From positions 1-49,148 of the forward strand of contig JACPTZ010000137.1 of assembly GCA_016192525.1 (NCBI GenBank): a stretch of DNA of 49,148 nt, written 5' to 3'. Each line of letters starts with the position of its first letter. Position 1 is the stretch's first letter. The notes under the pieces are model-generated. The model saw only the letters and a program-made list of their open reading frames with translations. It was not told where the DNA came from and made no database searches. Made by a program: the position numbers and the translations under genes. Of the stretch, positions 8,291-18,275 are shown in pieces. The DNA is from Planctomycetota bacterium (GTDB taxonomy: Bacteria > Planctomycetota > MHYJ01 > JACPTZ01).

Positions 8291-11200
8291 ATGGACTGCC
8301 TTGAAACCCGCGACCGCCTCTGGGACCTGCGATACGATCTCCTGGCGCCCACGGAGAAGGGCGATGTTGAGACCCACCTCCTGGTTTGCCGCGAGTGCCG
8401 CGCCCTTCGCGACCGCCTCGATTCGGGGTTGGGGGACTTCCGGAGGTCGGTCGATCGCCAACCCCCGCCCGGGCTGGCCCGCCGGGCGGAACAGGCCGCG
8501 CGCCGAATGGGGCTGCGAAGACCGCGCCTCTGGGGCCTGATCGGCGCCGGACTGGCCGCCGCGGCCTCTTTTCTCTTCCTGGCCTCCTCCTGGGTGGAAC
8601 ATCGACCCGCCCCGGACCGGCAGCAGACCCTCCTCTTCGGGACCTCCGATCTCAGGCCGGGCGGACCCTCCGGTCTGCGCGTTCTCGTCCGTGAGGGCGA
8701 CTCGCAGCGGCCCGTCGAAAGCGCGCGCGTGTCGATGAGCCTCGCCGGCGCGGGATCCGATGTGGCCGTCCCCCTGGGCGATCGACTCACCGACCGGAAC
8801 GGCACTCTGCGCGAACCGGTGGTCATCCCCGATCTGCCCGACGGAGACTATCGCCTCACCGTGGAGGTGTCGTCCGATGTCGGCAGGGACCATCTCGAAG
8901 AGACGGTCCAGCTCAAGCGGAGCTGGTCGGTCCTGCTCACCTCGGACAAGCCGATCTACCAGCCCGGCCAGACGATCCGACTCCGCGCCCTCGCCCTGTC
9001 GCGTCCGTCCGCGAAACCGGCCTCCGGACGGGAGGCATGGTTCGAGATCACCGACCCGAAAGGCAACCGCGTCTTCCGCCGACGCACGGAGACCTCCTCC
9101 TACGGCATCACCTCCACCGACTTTCCACTCGCCGAATTCGTGACTCCGGGGACCTACGTCGTGAAGGCGCGGCTCGACGGCGACACGGCGGAGCGACGGG
9201 TGGAGGTGAAGGAGTACGTGCTGCCGAAGTTCAAGGTCGCCTTCGAGACCGCCCGGACCTGGTATCTGCGGGAGGAGACAGTGACGGGGTCGGTGACCGC
9301 CTCCTACTTCTTCGGAAAGCCGGTGGCCGGCGGAAAGGTGGCGATCCGCTTCACCCCCGAGCCGGCCGGCATCGGACAGGGCGGGACCTTCGAGGGGGTC
9401 CTGGACGACGAGGGGAAGTGCGAGTTCACCTGGCCACTCTCCACAGCCTTTGTCGGGATGGGCGGCGCGGTCTTCGACGCTGCTCTGAACGCGCAGGTCA
9501 CCGTCACCGACAGAGCCTCTCATGTGGAGGAGGCCGCACAGACGCTCTCCATCGCCGCTTCGCCGCTTCGGGTGGCCTTCCTTCCGGAGGCGGGCGACCT
9601 GGTGCCGGGAGTCGAGAACCGGGTCTTCGTCCTTCTCACCACCCCCGACGGAAAGCCGGTGCCGGGAGAGGTGACGGTCACCCAAGTTGGCGCCATAGCC
9701 CACGGGTGGAGGCTCAGCGGACTGGAGAAGCCGCTGGAGGTCGACGAGCGCGGGCTGGCGAGTTTCAGCTGCGGACCTGACCCGCGTGCCCCGCTTTCAC
9801 CCCGACAACTCTACGGCGGCCTGTGGAACGCCGGGATCGACGACCTTCAGGAGGAGTCCCTCGGCCGCCGCGCCGTCTGGGGATACGCGTATCCAGTGGC
9901 GTCCTTCAACTACACCGCGGAAAGCGGGTCCCGCCTGAAGGCGACCGGGGCCACCCAGTTGAGCTTGAGCCCCGTCGCCAACGACCTCCTCCTTCGCACC
10001 GACAAGATCTGCTACACCGCCGGCGAGACCGTCGAGGTCTCCGTCTTCTCGTACAGCCCGGGGCTGGTGTACGTCGACCTCATGGCCGACGGGCGCGTCG
10101 TTCTGTCGCAGACCGGCGAGGTGGGGTATGGCGGGAAGAAGGGGGTGGGGAGAGTGTGGCTGGACCTGCCGACGGATCTGTCCGGGACGCTTCGGATCGA
10201 GGCCCGGCGCCGGCCCCAGCCCGGGACATCGGGCGATGCCCGCACGCTCGTGGTGCGGCCGAAGCAGAGGCTGCAGATCGCGGCCGTCCCGGATCGGAAC
10301 GTCTACCATCCGGCGGACACCGCGTCGGTCACGTTCACCGTGACCGATGGGGAGGGTCGCCCGACCCCGGCGGCGCTCGGGCTCTGCGCGATCGACGAGG
10401 CGCTCTACCCGCTCTCGGAGATCCGTCCGGGTCTGGAGGAGACCGCCTTCGTGCTCGGGACGGAGTTTCTGAGAATCCGCCGGTCGGTGCCCTGCGAGGC
10501 GGCGCCCTCGGCGCTCCTCTCGGGCGATCTGGAGGCCCGGGGGCAGGAGCTGTGGCGGGTGCTGCTCTCTCCGGCGCCGCGGACCCGTTGGCCGGGCGGG
10601 TTCGCGACGATGGGGGGTCGTTTCGGCGCCGCGATGATCGAGCGCGAATCGGCGACGGCGCCCATGGTTTCGGCCACGCCGGCGCCTCGACGCATTGCCG
10701 TCGATTCCTATGGCCCGAAGGTCTCGGAATACAACGACACGCTTGCCACGAGAAGGGAGCAGGTTCGGCGCGGGTGGAACTGGATGCTCGTCATGGCGGT
10801 CCTGGCGCTCGGGGGATTCGTCGTTCATCAGCGATTCTGGAAGACGCTGGTGTGTCTGGCCGCGCTCGGGGCCTGGCTGGCGGTTATCTCTCCGACCCGC
10901 CGGCCTGTCATCTTCGAAGCGCTGGGCGGACCGGGAAGGCCGATCGGCGCCCCAAGACCTACGTTCACGAGAGCCCAAGTCGAGTTGCGCGGAAAGCCAA
11001 CCCTGACGGCCGCGTTCGTCAACTTCACCGCCGGCGTCGGTGACGCGCTCGTTGTCGACGCGGCGAGCGAGGAATCCGCCTTCCGCCGCGAAGCTACCTC
11101 CCTCCCCCCCCGACTCCGCCGCGAGTTCCCGGAGACCCTCTTCTGGGCCCCGCAGGTGATCACCGACGATCGCGGTGTCGCCCGCGTGGAAATCCCGCTT

Positions 11201-13201
11201 GCCGACTCCATCACCACGTGGAAACTGGTGACCTCGGGCGTCTCGGCGTCGGGCGGACTCGGCTCGTGCGAGACCTCTCTCCGTGTCTTCCAGCCCTTCT
11301 TCGTCGACCTCAACCTCCCGGTGGCGCTCCTCCAGAACGACGAGGTGACGCTCTCCTGCTCCGTCTACAGCTACCTCCCGGAGGAGCAGCCGATCCGGCT
11401 CGAACTGAAGGCGGGAGAAGCCTTCGAGGCGCTCGGGCCGGGGCGGCTGGAACTCACCCTCGGCCCGAATGAGGTCACGGGAGTCTCCTTCCGCGTGGCC
11501 GCCCGGGCCCCGGGGAGCCATCCCATTACCCTCACCGCCTGGGGGGCCGGGGGGGAGAGCGACGCCATCGAGCGGACCGTCGAGATCCGCCCCTGCGCGA
11601 AGGTCTTTGAGTCAGTGGCGAGCGGCCGGCTGACGGATCGGTCGCGGCAGGAGGTCGTCTTTCCCCCCGGTTCGGCGCAGAACCTGCGCGACCTCCACAT
11701 CGTCCTCTATCCGGGGACGGTGTGCGAGGTGGTGCGCGGGCTGGAGAGTCTCGTCCGCCTCCCCGGCGGCTGATTCGAGCAGTCCTCCTCGGCGACCTAT
11801 CCGAATGTGCTCGTGATGGGTTACCTGAAGGAGACGGGTCAGTTGACCCCCGAAATCAGGACGAGGCTCGAAGAGGCGATCGGCCTGGGCTACCAGAAAA
11901 TCCTCACCTTCCAGCGTCCCGCCGGCGGGTTCGACTGGTGGGGGAGCGGCGAGCCGCTCGTCTGGCTCACGGCGTATGGGATTCAGCAGCTCGCGGATAT
12001 GTCGAAGGTGCACGACGTGGACCCGGAGGTCCTCGCGCGGGCCCGTCGGTGGCTCGTCTCGATGCAGCAGGCCGATGGATCCTGGACCGTGGTGGGCGGG
12101 ACGCACGGCGAGACGATCGCGAGTCTGCCGAACCCGGCTGTGCCGCTCACCTCGTACGTGGTCTGGTCGCTCGCCTCCAGCGGGCCGCGGGAGCCCGCTG
12201 TGGTAAAGGGACTGGAGTTCCTGCGGCAGCATGCCGGGGAGGCGAAGGACGCCTACAGTCTCGCCCTTCTCGTGAACGCGCTGGCGGCGTGCGATCCTGC
12301 CGGTCCCGTCACGGCGACGCAGGCCGCCCGTCTGGCGGAGATGGCGACGACGACGGACGGCCTTCCATCGTGGAGCACCGCCCAGACCCTGGCCTATTCC
12401 ACCGGCTCGACCGCCTCGATCGAGACGACCGCCCTCGCGGCGCTCGCCCTGGGGAAGTTTCCGGCCTACGGGGCGTTGGCGAATGACGCTTTGGCGACGG
12501 TGACGAAGGGGAAGGACGGCTACGGCGGATGGCACTCCACGCAGGCGACGATCCTCGCGATCAAGGCCCTGATCGAGACCCGGCGGCCGGCGCCTGGAGA
12601 GGGGCCGATCGTCATCGTCGCCCGCGTCAACGGCGTGGAGGCGCGGCGGCTTTCCATCCCGGAGTCGGATCGGGACCTGATGCAGGTTCTCCCCCTCCGC
12701 GATTTCGCCCGGGACGGTCGGAACGAGGTCGAGTTGACCGTGGAGGGGGAGGGGAGCCTCTCGTACGAGGTCGTGGCGCGTCACTATATGCCGTGGCGGG
12801 ACGCGTCGGAGGGGGCGCCGCCGCTGACGGCGGAGGTGCGGTACGACCGGACGAATGTCCGCGTGACGGAGTGCGTCTCCGCCACCGCTATCGTCTCCTA
12901 CCGCGATCCCCGGCCCAGCTACATGGGGATCGTGGAGCTCGGCATCCCGCCCGGTTTCTCGCCGATGCGGGAGGACTTCGAGCGGCTGATGCAGTCAGGG
13001 AAGATCAACCGCTACACCCTCACGGGCCGGCAAGCCACGCTCTATCTTGGCGACCTGCGGCAAGGGGTGGATCTTACGCTACCGTACCGACTGCTGGCCA
13101 CGAGTCCGGTTCGCGCGAAGGCGCCGGAGGGTCGGGTGTATGAGTACTACTCCCCGGATCGCGGGCAGGTGATTCCGCCGGTCGGGTTTGTGGCGCAGTA
13201 G
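8291..13201 (+). CDS. Zinc anti-sigma / alpha-2-macroglobulin fusion, thioester Cys replaced by predicted selenocysteine (residue 1161)
   Basis: If the internal TGA (11771-11773) is decoded, this is one 1636-residue membrane protein. Residues 3-36 carry the zinc anti-sigma pattern C-x25-H-x3-C-x2-C (Cys3, His29, Cys33, Cys36). A membrane helix follows at about 81-100. From about 210 comes a typical alpha-2-macroglobulin: MG2 (SDKPIYQPGQTIRLRA), MG3 (EYVLPKFKV) and the A2M domain (DSITTWKLVTSG). Two short hydrophobic segments at about 831-845 and 851-867 may be a membrane hairpin. The thioester site reads PGG-[TGA]-FEQSSSATYPNVLV; in the family this is Cys in C-x-E-Q, which forms a covalent bond with Gln and traps proteases. 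The rest of the thioester domain and a receptor-binding-like C-terminus follow in the same frame to TAG. A two-gene or pseudogene reading is possible, but TGA falling precisely on this Cys with a hairpin behind it argues for selenocysteine. Confidence 0.85.
11776..11813 (+). promoter_or_regulatory. Candidate bacterial SECIS element in the alpha-2-macroglobulin gene
   Basis: Directly after the in-frame TGA, CGAGCA (11776-11781) pairs perfectly with TGCTCG (11808-11813). Above a 7/3-nt internal loop, TCGG (11789-11792) pairs with CCGA (11801-11804), leaving an eight-base apical loop CGACCTAT with G in second position, 19 nt after the UGA. Both stems lie inside coding sequence for the conserved FEQ...YPNVLV stretch. 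This matches the size and position rules for bacterial SECIS hairpins, as judged by eye. Confidence 0.65.
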
Positions 13202-13234
13202 GCGCAGGTTGGGATCGTACGCCCGCACGCCCAA

Positions 13235-15412
13235 TCACTTCTCCCCCGCCCTCCACTCCGGCAGGTCCCGGATCGACTCCCGCGCCGCGGCGGAGGTCGG
13301 GATCCCCCACGACTCGAAGAACGGACCGAGGTTCCGCTTCACCGTCCGGCTGAGGCGGACCAGCCACTGGTCCCGCTTCTCGTCGTCGGTCTTCGGTCGC
13401 TCCTCCGGCTTGAGGGCGCGATACTCGGCGAAGACCCGCTTGAAGGCGTCCCAGCCGAACGCCTCCTGCACTTGGGCGTACATCTGGAGGGCGAGGAAGG
13501 GGTCCTCCTTCCACGTCTCGAACTTCCGACCCTTGGCCGCGTATTCCTCGAATCGCTTCTGGCGGTCCTTCAGGCCCTCGTGGGCGTCGAACGACTTCAC
13601 CCCGCACTGCTCGCAGAGGTACAACGACCAGAGGTTGCACGTCACCTCGCCCGTTCCGTCGAAGGACCAGTCCCCTTCCTGATGGTTGTGGCCGAGTTCG
13701 TGGAAGAGGCCCCAGTTTCCCCTCCGGAGCTCGTCGAGGTGCGACATCGTCCGCGCAGCGTCGAGGTGCGTCATGATCGGATACCCCGAATGCATGTACC
13801 CGGCGCTGATCTCGACGTCCGCCGCGTAGCGCTCGGGGCGGGGACGGTCGCGCGGGATCGAGGCGAGATCGGCGGCGGCATCGAGGAGCATGTCCCAGAA
13901 CCGGAGGAGCGGGGTCGGATCGTCGAGATCGCGGACCTCGGCCGACGGCACGGTGAGGATCACCTTCCGGGTCGCCAGCTCCGCCCACGGGCCCGGGGCG
14001 GAGCGGAGACGTTTCCACTCCTCCGGTTTCGTCCGGTCGAGTTCAAAGTACGGGGCCTCGACCGCGCCCGAGACCGCGACCTTCACCGGGCCGGGCGCGG
14101 CGCCGTCCGGGACCTCGATGTAGAGGAGCCCCCCGAAGGCGCTCGCGACATCGGTCCGGGGCTCCGTCAGCGGGAAGACGCGGGAGACGGCCGGGACGCG
14201 CGGCCAGGTGTCGAGCCCCCACAGCTCGTCGGTGTGCGCCCCGATCCGGACGGAGAGTCCGCCCCGGGCCGCCTCCTTCGGGAGGACCAGCGTGACGGGC
14301 TGACCGGCGGGGGCGTAGAGTCCCGTCGAATGCCATCCCGGGACGCGCGGATCGACCGTGAAGGTCCGGTGCACGGTCCGGGCCTCCTTCGGAACGGCGC
14401 CCGGAAACGCGGCCGCCGCCGGGTGCGCCTTCGTCTTCGCCGGGGGGAAGGCGTTCTGCGCCACCACCTGATACGCGAGGACGAAGCGGTCGAGCGCGCG
14501 ATCCTCTCCGATCGGCGACTCCGGGGTGGGGACGAGCGATGTTCCGCGTCCCGCCATGAGCTTCTCGATGCGAGGCCGGAGGGAGGAGTCGTCCGGGGGA
14601 AGGAGCCGGATGGCGTCGATCGCCGATTGTGCCGCGAGGCGGAGGTCCTCCTTCGACGCCTTTTCCGCCGACTCGATGAGGGCCTCGAGGCCGAGCAGCC
14701 CGTGGGACATGGCGGGCGGGGTGGCGCCGACGGCGAAGCCGTCGGGGGCGGTGTCCTCCGCGAAAGCGTTGGTGAAGCCGATCCCCGCCGGGGCGAGGAG
14801 ACGGTTCAGTCCGCCCTCGATCATCGGTCTTCCGCCCCGGATCTGCTGCCATCCCCATCCGGTGGTGGCGCAGATCAGCCCGCCCCCGGCGCGGATCCAC
14901 TTCGTCAAGGCCAGGGGCGCCTCCTCGGGCAGGTCCATCTCGGTGATCCACAGGACATCGAAGTCCATGAGACGGAGCCACCAGCGCTCCCCCTCGATCG
15001 ACGCCGCGTCGATCCCCCGGGCGGCAAGCCAGGGCCGGGCATCTCCGTGGAGGACTCCCACCCTGGGCTTCTTCTTCGTCGGGGCGCACCATGCGATGAG
15101 ATTGACGAGGAGGCGGCCCGTGTCGCGGTCTCCGAGCGCGGCCGCCGCCCCGAATCCGTCGTGGCCGAGCGCGACGATGCGGCCCCGCGTCCATGGCGTC
15201 GCCGCGACGACCGGCCGGCCCTCCTTGTCCGCGACGATCGGGAAGCCCTCGCGGCCCCAGACCGCCACGGTCCCCGGCGACCCCGGCGAGGCGATGGTCT
15301 TCACGCTCTCGAGGATCGCTCCGAGATCGTCGGCGCGAGCGGACGGGGCATGGAGCGCCCCCCCGGCGAGGGCGAGGAGGAGTCCGACCGAGAGCCGCGC
15401 CGATCGAGTCAT
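13235..15412 (-). CDS. Secreted M60-like (enhancin-type) zinc metallopeptidase
   Basis: A 725-residue exported protein. The start at 15412 gives a good signal peptide (RLSVGLLLALAGGALHAPSARA); an upstream ATG at 15472 would add an unlikely leader. The C-terminal half holds the gluzincin site HELGHNHQ (His571, His575) followed by SFDGTGEVTCNLW with the third zinc ligand Glu, as in peptidase family M60 (mucin- or glycoprotein-directed). The N-terminal 350 residues resemble a GATase-like accessory domain (VGVLHGDARPWLAARGID, GGGLICATTGWGWQQ) often found fused to M60-like domains. It converges with the A2M gene, the two stops being 34 bp apart. The natural substrate cannot be read from sequence. 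Confidence 0.85.
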   Translation of the reverse strand: MTRSARLSVGLLLALAGGALHAPSARADDLGAILESVKTIASPGSPGTVAVWGREGFPIVADKEGRPVVAATPWTRGRIVALGHDGFGAAAALGDRDTGRLLVNLIAWCAPTKKKPRVGVLHGDARPWLAARGIDAASIEGERWWLRLMDFDVLWITEMDLPEEAPLALTKWIRAGGGLICATTGWGWQQIRGGRPMIEGGLNRLLAPAGIGFTNAFAEDTAPDGFAVGATPPAMSHGLLGLEALIESAEKASKEDLRLAAQSAIDAIRLLPPDDSSLRPRIEKLMAGRGTSLVPTPESPIGEDRALDRFVLAYQVVAQNAFPPAKTKAHPAAAAFPGAVPKEARTVHRTFTVDPRVPGWHSTGLYAPAGQPVTLVLPKEAARGGLSVRIGAHTDELWGLDTWPRVPAVSRVFPLTEPRTDVASAFGGLLYIEVPDGAAPGPVKVAVSGAVEAPYFELDRTKPEEWKRLRSAPGPWAELATRKVILTVPSAEVRDLDDPTPLLRFWDMLLDAAADLASIPRDRPRPERYAADVEISAGYMHSGYPIMTHLDAARTMSHLDELRRGNWGLFHELGHNHQEGDWSFDGTGEVTCNLWSLYLCEQCGVKSFDAHEGLKDRQKRFEEYAAKGRKFETWKEDPFLALQMYAQVQEAFGWDAFKRVFAEYRALKPEERPKTDDEKRDQWLVRLSRTVKRNLGPFFESWGIPTSAAARESIRDLPEWRAGEK

Positions 15413-15568
15413 GACTTGAAGTCGAAGCGGGGGGAATGACATGTCGATTCCTGGCTGATGAAGCTGAAGCATGCTCGTCCACAGGCGGACCCGGAACGGA
15501 ATGAACCACGAATTTCACGAATTCCACGAAGGGGGAAACGACAAGAACAGAAGCGGGAACAACGAACG

Positions 15569-15750
15569 CTCGAGGCTACCGCATTGTCATCCGGAGCGTC
15601 CGCCGCAGGCGGACGCGAAGGATCGCCTCCGCCACACAGATGGCGGACAGGAGCTCATACGCCCAGTTCGCTCCAGTGCTTGTGATCCTTCGCCCCGTAG
15701 CACGTGCTACGGGGCTCAGGATGACAACGCCAGGGGCGGTAACCTCGTAC
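15569..15750. repeat. MITE-like palindromic repeat, copy B
   Basis: The right end GTAACCTCGTAC (15739-15750) is intact; the left end (GAGGCTAC, about 15572-15579) has decayed. Inverted TGTCATCC blocks lie inside, together with the palindrome CCGTAGCACGTGCTACGG that recurs near 44606 and 47560. It fills the gap between the M60 and DUF1570 genes. The remaining bases 15413-15568 contain only the repetitive CACGAATTTCACGAATTCC motif. Confidence 0.6.
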
Positions 15751-15829
15751 GTGCGGGGTTCGTTCGGCGCCGAAGACTCGGGCGGCGGCCGAGGCCGGGT
15801 CCCGCCTCGGCGGGCGGGTCCCGTGCCTG

Positions 15830-17023
15830 TCACTCCGCCACCCGGAACTCCATCCTCCCCGACTCCACATCCAGCCCCAATTGACCCGGCGCTTCGTACG
15901 CGCCCAGGTCCTTTCCGTTGATCTCGGCCCGGGCTGTCTTGTCCTTGATGCGGATCGCGATCCCGTTCGGCCCGTCCGTCGGCGGGATGTCGGTCGTGGC
16001 GAGGATCTCCCACTTTCCCGCGGAACGGCGGACGACGCGCCCCCTGTCTCCGGCCATGAGTTGCACGACGTGGAACTCGTCCGTCGACTGGAATCCGAAC
16101 ACAATCCCGGCCTTGGTCTCCGGGCCCGGATCGTCCATTCCGACCTCAAGCCGATCGGCCGCGGACTTGAGGACGGCGAGGGCGCTCGTCTCCGACCGTC
16201 CTTCGAGGACCCCGCCCCGTTCCTGCCACTCGATCCAGGCGATCCGCCACGGCTGCTGGTGCTTCAGGAGCCACGCCCGGAACTCGGCGACGAGTCGCGA
16301 GGGGACCGATCCAAAAGCCCGCCTCCAGGCCTGGAGCGGGGGTTTGCCCGGGTCGAGTTCTCTCGCGAGACGGCGGAATTTGTCCGATCGCGTGTGCTGC
16401 AGGAAGTGGACGAGGGCCCAGGCCTCGGGGCGGTCCGCCTTCACCGTCCCGGCGATCATCCCCTCGAGATTGCACTTCAGCGCATCGAAGTGTTCCAGCG
16501 CCTTCGCGGGGTAGTCCTCCAGCGTGATCGCCGGCACGACGCCGGTCTCGAGCTTCGATCCGTCCCAGCGGTGCATCCCGAAGTACTCGGCCAGTCCCTC
16601 GGTGTACCAGTCGGCGCCCGGGGTCTTGTTGCCGGTCGCGGCGAGGTAGTGGAACTGATGGGTGGCCTCGTGGAGGATGAGCTGGCGCGTGAAGTACGCG
16701 CTGGGCTGGACGAAGAGGTACGCCTTGCGGGTGTCCGGCGCGTAGTAACCGCCGGCCTCCGGGGTGATCTGTCCGTCGGCGCGGAGGGCGTCGTGCCATC
16801 GTTCGCGCGTGGAGTAGACCGCGAGCGGGAGCCGTCCTTCCGGGGCGCGGCCGAAGTACCCCGAGAGGGTGGCGTGCAGTTCCTCCAGCATCGCCCCGGT
16901 CTCTGTGGCGTCGATGTCCTCCACGTGAAGGTCGTAGTGAGCGGTCTGAAGATCGTCCGCGCGCGCCGTCGCGCCGAGGAGGGCGAGGAGGAAGGCGGTC
17001 ATCCGAAGGGCGCAGGGCCGCAT
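15830..17023 (-). CDS. Secreted DUF1570-type zinc-peptidase-like protein
   Basis: A 397-residue protein with an N-terminal signal peptide (MTAFLLALLGATARA; start 17023, or 17002 eight codons in). It contains HEATHQ (His118, Glu119, His122) and a downstream WYTEGLAEYFG, the HExxH plus Glu layout of a gluzincin metallopeptidase. This arrangement and length match DUF1570 proteins, common in Planctomycetes. Residues about 290-397 form a separate beta-rich domain (GIVFGFQSTDEFHVVQL, VAIRIKD-like) resembling a concanavalin/LamG-type module. Activity has not been shown for the family as far as I know, so the peptidase call rests on the motif. Confidence 0.75.
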   Translation of the reverse strand: MRPCALRMTAFLLALLGATARADDLQTAHYDLHVEDIDATETGAMLEELHATLSGYFGRAPEGRLPLAVYSTRERWHDALRADGQITPEAGGYYAPDTRKAYLFVQPSAYFTRQLILHEATHQFHYLAATGNKTPGADWYTEGLAEYFGMHRWDGSKLETGVVPAITLEDYPAKALEHFDALKCNLEGMIAGTVKADRPEAWALVHFLQHTRSDKFRRLARELDPGKPPLQAWRRAFGSVPSRLVAEFRAWLLKHQQPWRIAWIEWQERGGVLEGRSETSALAVLKSAADRLEVGMDDPGPETKAGIVFGFQSTDEFHVVQLMAGDRGRVVRRSAGKWEILATTDIPPTDGPNGIAIRIKDKTARAEINGKDLGAYEAPGQLGLDVESGRMEFRVAE

Positions 17024-17070
17024 GGCCTCGCATGCTAGGGCGGGCGTGCGGGGCGGTCAAGGGGAAAGGG

Positions 17071-18066
17071 CTATCCGCCGCTCAGGATCCGCTTCGGCTG
17101 GTCCACCCCGATTCCCACGCAGTAGTTGACGAAGTGAAACACCGCCGGCGTGGTGAAGAGCAGGCTGTTGACGCGGTCGAGCACTCCGCCGTGACCGGGG
17201 ATCGTGGCGGCCATGTCCTTGATCCCCAGATCGCGCTTGATCGAGGAGATCGTGAGGTCGCCCAGCTGGCCGAGCACGCTCACGATCGCACCGAGCAGAA
17301 GGAGGAGGTCGGGTCGGTCCAGCGCCGTCTGCCGGAACAGGTGGTGGCCGAGCAGGGCGGTGAGCGGGATCGTGAGGAGCATCGCCCCGATGGACCCCTC
17401 CAGGGTCTTGTTCGGGCTGGTGTTTGGGGCCAGCTTCGCCAGGCCGATGCTTCTCCCCACACCATAGGCGAACACGTCGTTCATCTGCACGGCGACCAGG
17501 AGCGTGAGGAGGAGGGGGCGGTAGTTCGCGTCGTTCGCCATGAAACCGAGGTGCTGGAGGGCGCATCCGAACAGCATGAACCCGAACACCCCCAGCGCCG
17601 TACGCCGGATGTAGCCGGTTGGCTCGTCCCGGAGGACGGCGGTCACGGCGATCAGGCCCACCGTCAGCGGCACCAGCGCCGCGAAGAAGCCGTACCAGTG
17701 ATCGAAGGCGGCGAACCCCGCGGCGAGGATGCCGAGGACGACGACGACGCTCACGGACCTCTCGCGGAGGAGCCCGGTGGCGCGGGCGTACTCCGCGTAG
17801 CAGGCCAGGCACGCGAGCGTCACGAATCCGATCGTCCACCCGCGGCCCAGCAGGATCGGCGCCACGATGAGCGGGGCCATCACCATCCAGGAGAGGGTCC
17901 GCCTCCAGAGCTCGGTCCGCGTCTCGGCCTTCACGAGTCCGGCGAGCGAGAGCCCGGCGATGACGGCCGTCGCGACGAGAAGCGTGCCCGCGATCCCGGC
18001 CACGATCCAGAGCGTCACCGGGTGGTCGAAGGCGTGCTCGAACCCAGGGAGGCGGTCGCGGATCAT
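17071..18066 (-). CDS. cdsA: Phosphatidate cytidylyltransferase
   Basis: A 331-residue integral membrane enzyme making CDP-diacylglycerol from phosphatidate and CTP. Eight or so hydrophobic segments are visible. The C-terminal family signature is present (SSIKRDLGIKDMAATIPGHGG followed by VLDRVNS), with the last Asp of the classical pattern replaced by Asn. The ATG at 18066 overlaps the TGA of the upstream small frame as ATGA, so it is translationally coupled to the lipid cluster that also carries a CDP-alcohol phosphatidyltransferase. The pairing suggests a dedicated phospholipid or ether-lipid head-group pathway. Confidence 0.92.
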   Translation of the reverse strand: MIRDRLPGFEHAFDHPVTLWIVAGIAGTLLVATAVIAGLSLAGLVKAETRTELWRRTLSWMVMAPLIVAPILLGRGWTIGFVTLACLACYAEYARATGLLRERSVSVVVVLGILAAGFAAFDHWYGFFAALVPLTVGLIAVTAVLRDEPTGYIRRTALGVFGFMLFGCALQHLGFMANDANYRPLLLTLLVAVQMNDVFAYGVGRSIGLAKLAPNTSPNKTLEGSIGAMLLTIPLTALLGHHLFRQTALDRPDLLLLLGAIVSVLGQLGDLTISSIKRDLGIKDMAATIPGHGGVLDRVNSLLFTTPAVFHFVNYCVGIGVDQPKRILSGG

Positions 18067-18275
18067 GGCGTACCTCCGCGGCGGGCCCACGATACGGTGA
18101 AGATCCCCCACTCGTCGACGAGCATCCCCTCCTTCTCGAATCCGGCCTCGCGCACGAGCGCGTCCATCTCCGTCTGGGGGCGGAGCCATCGCCGGTATTC
18201 GCTCTCCGGACTACGCGGCGATGGATCGTCGGTGGCGGGAGTCGTCGGCTCCGGCAGAAGGGCGGCGGAGGTCAT
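18063..18275 (-). pseudogene. C-terminal remnant of a SAM-dependent methyltransferase, coupled to cdsA
   Basis: A 70-residue frame whose second half (YRRWLRPQTEMDALVREAGF, then DEWGIFTVSWARR) looks like the very C-terminus of class I methyltransferases (often fused to alpha/beta hydrolases) encoded next to CdsA and CDP-alcohol phosphatidyltransferases in other bacteria. The SAM-binding part is absent. Its possible start overlaps the end of the phosphatidyltransferase gene by 65 bases, and its TGA overlaps the cdsA ATG. It is probably a deletion scar kept because it couples translation, though a functional small protein is not excluded. Confidence 0.5.

Noticed and set aside
8249..9703. Long antisense open frames opposite the A2M, adhesin and kinase genes
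   Set aside because: In this GC-rich sequence, antisense frames of several hundred codons arise as shadows; they are rich in Arg, Gly and Pro and lack starts and domains.
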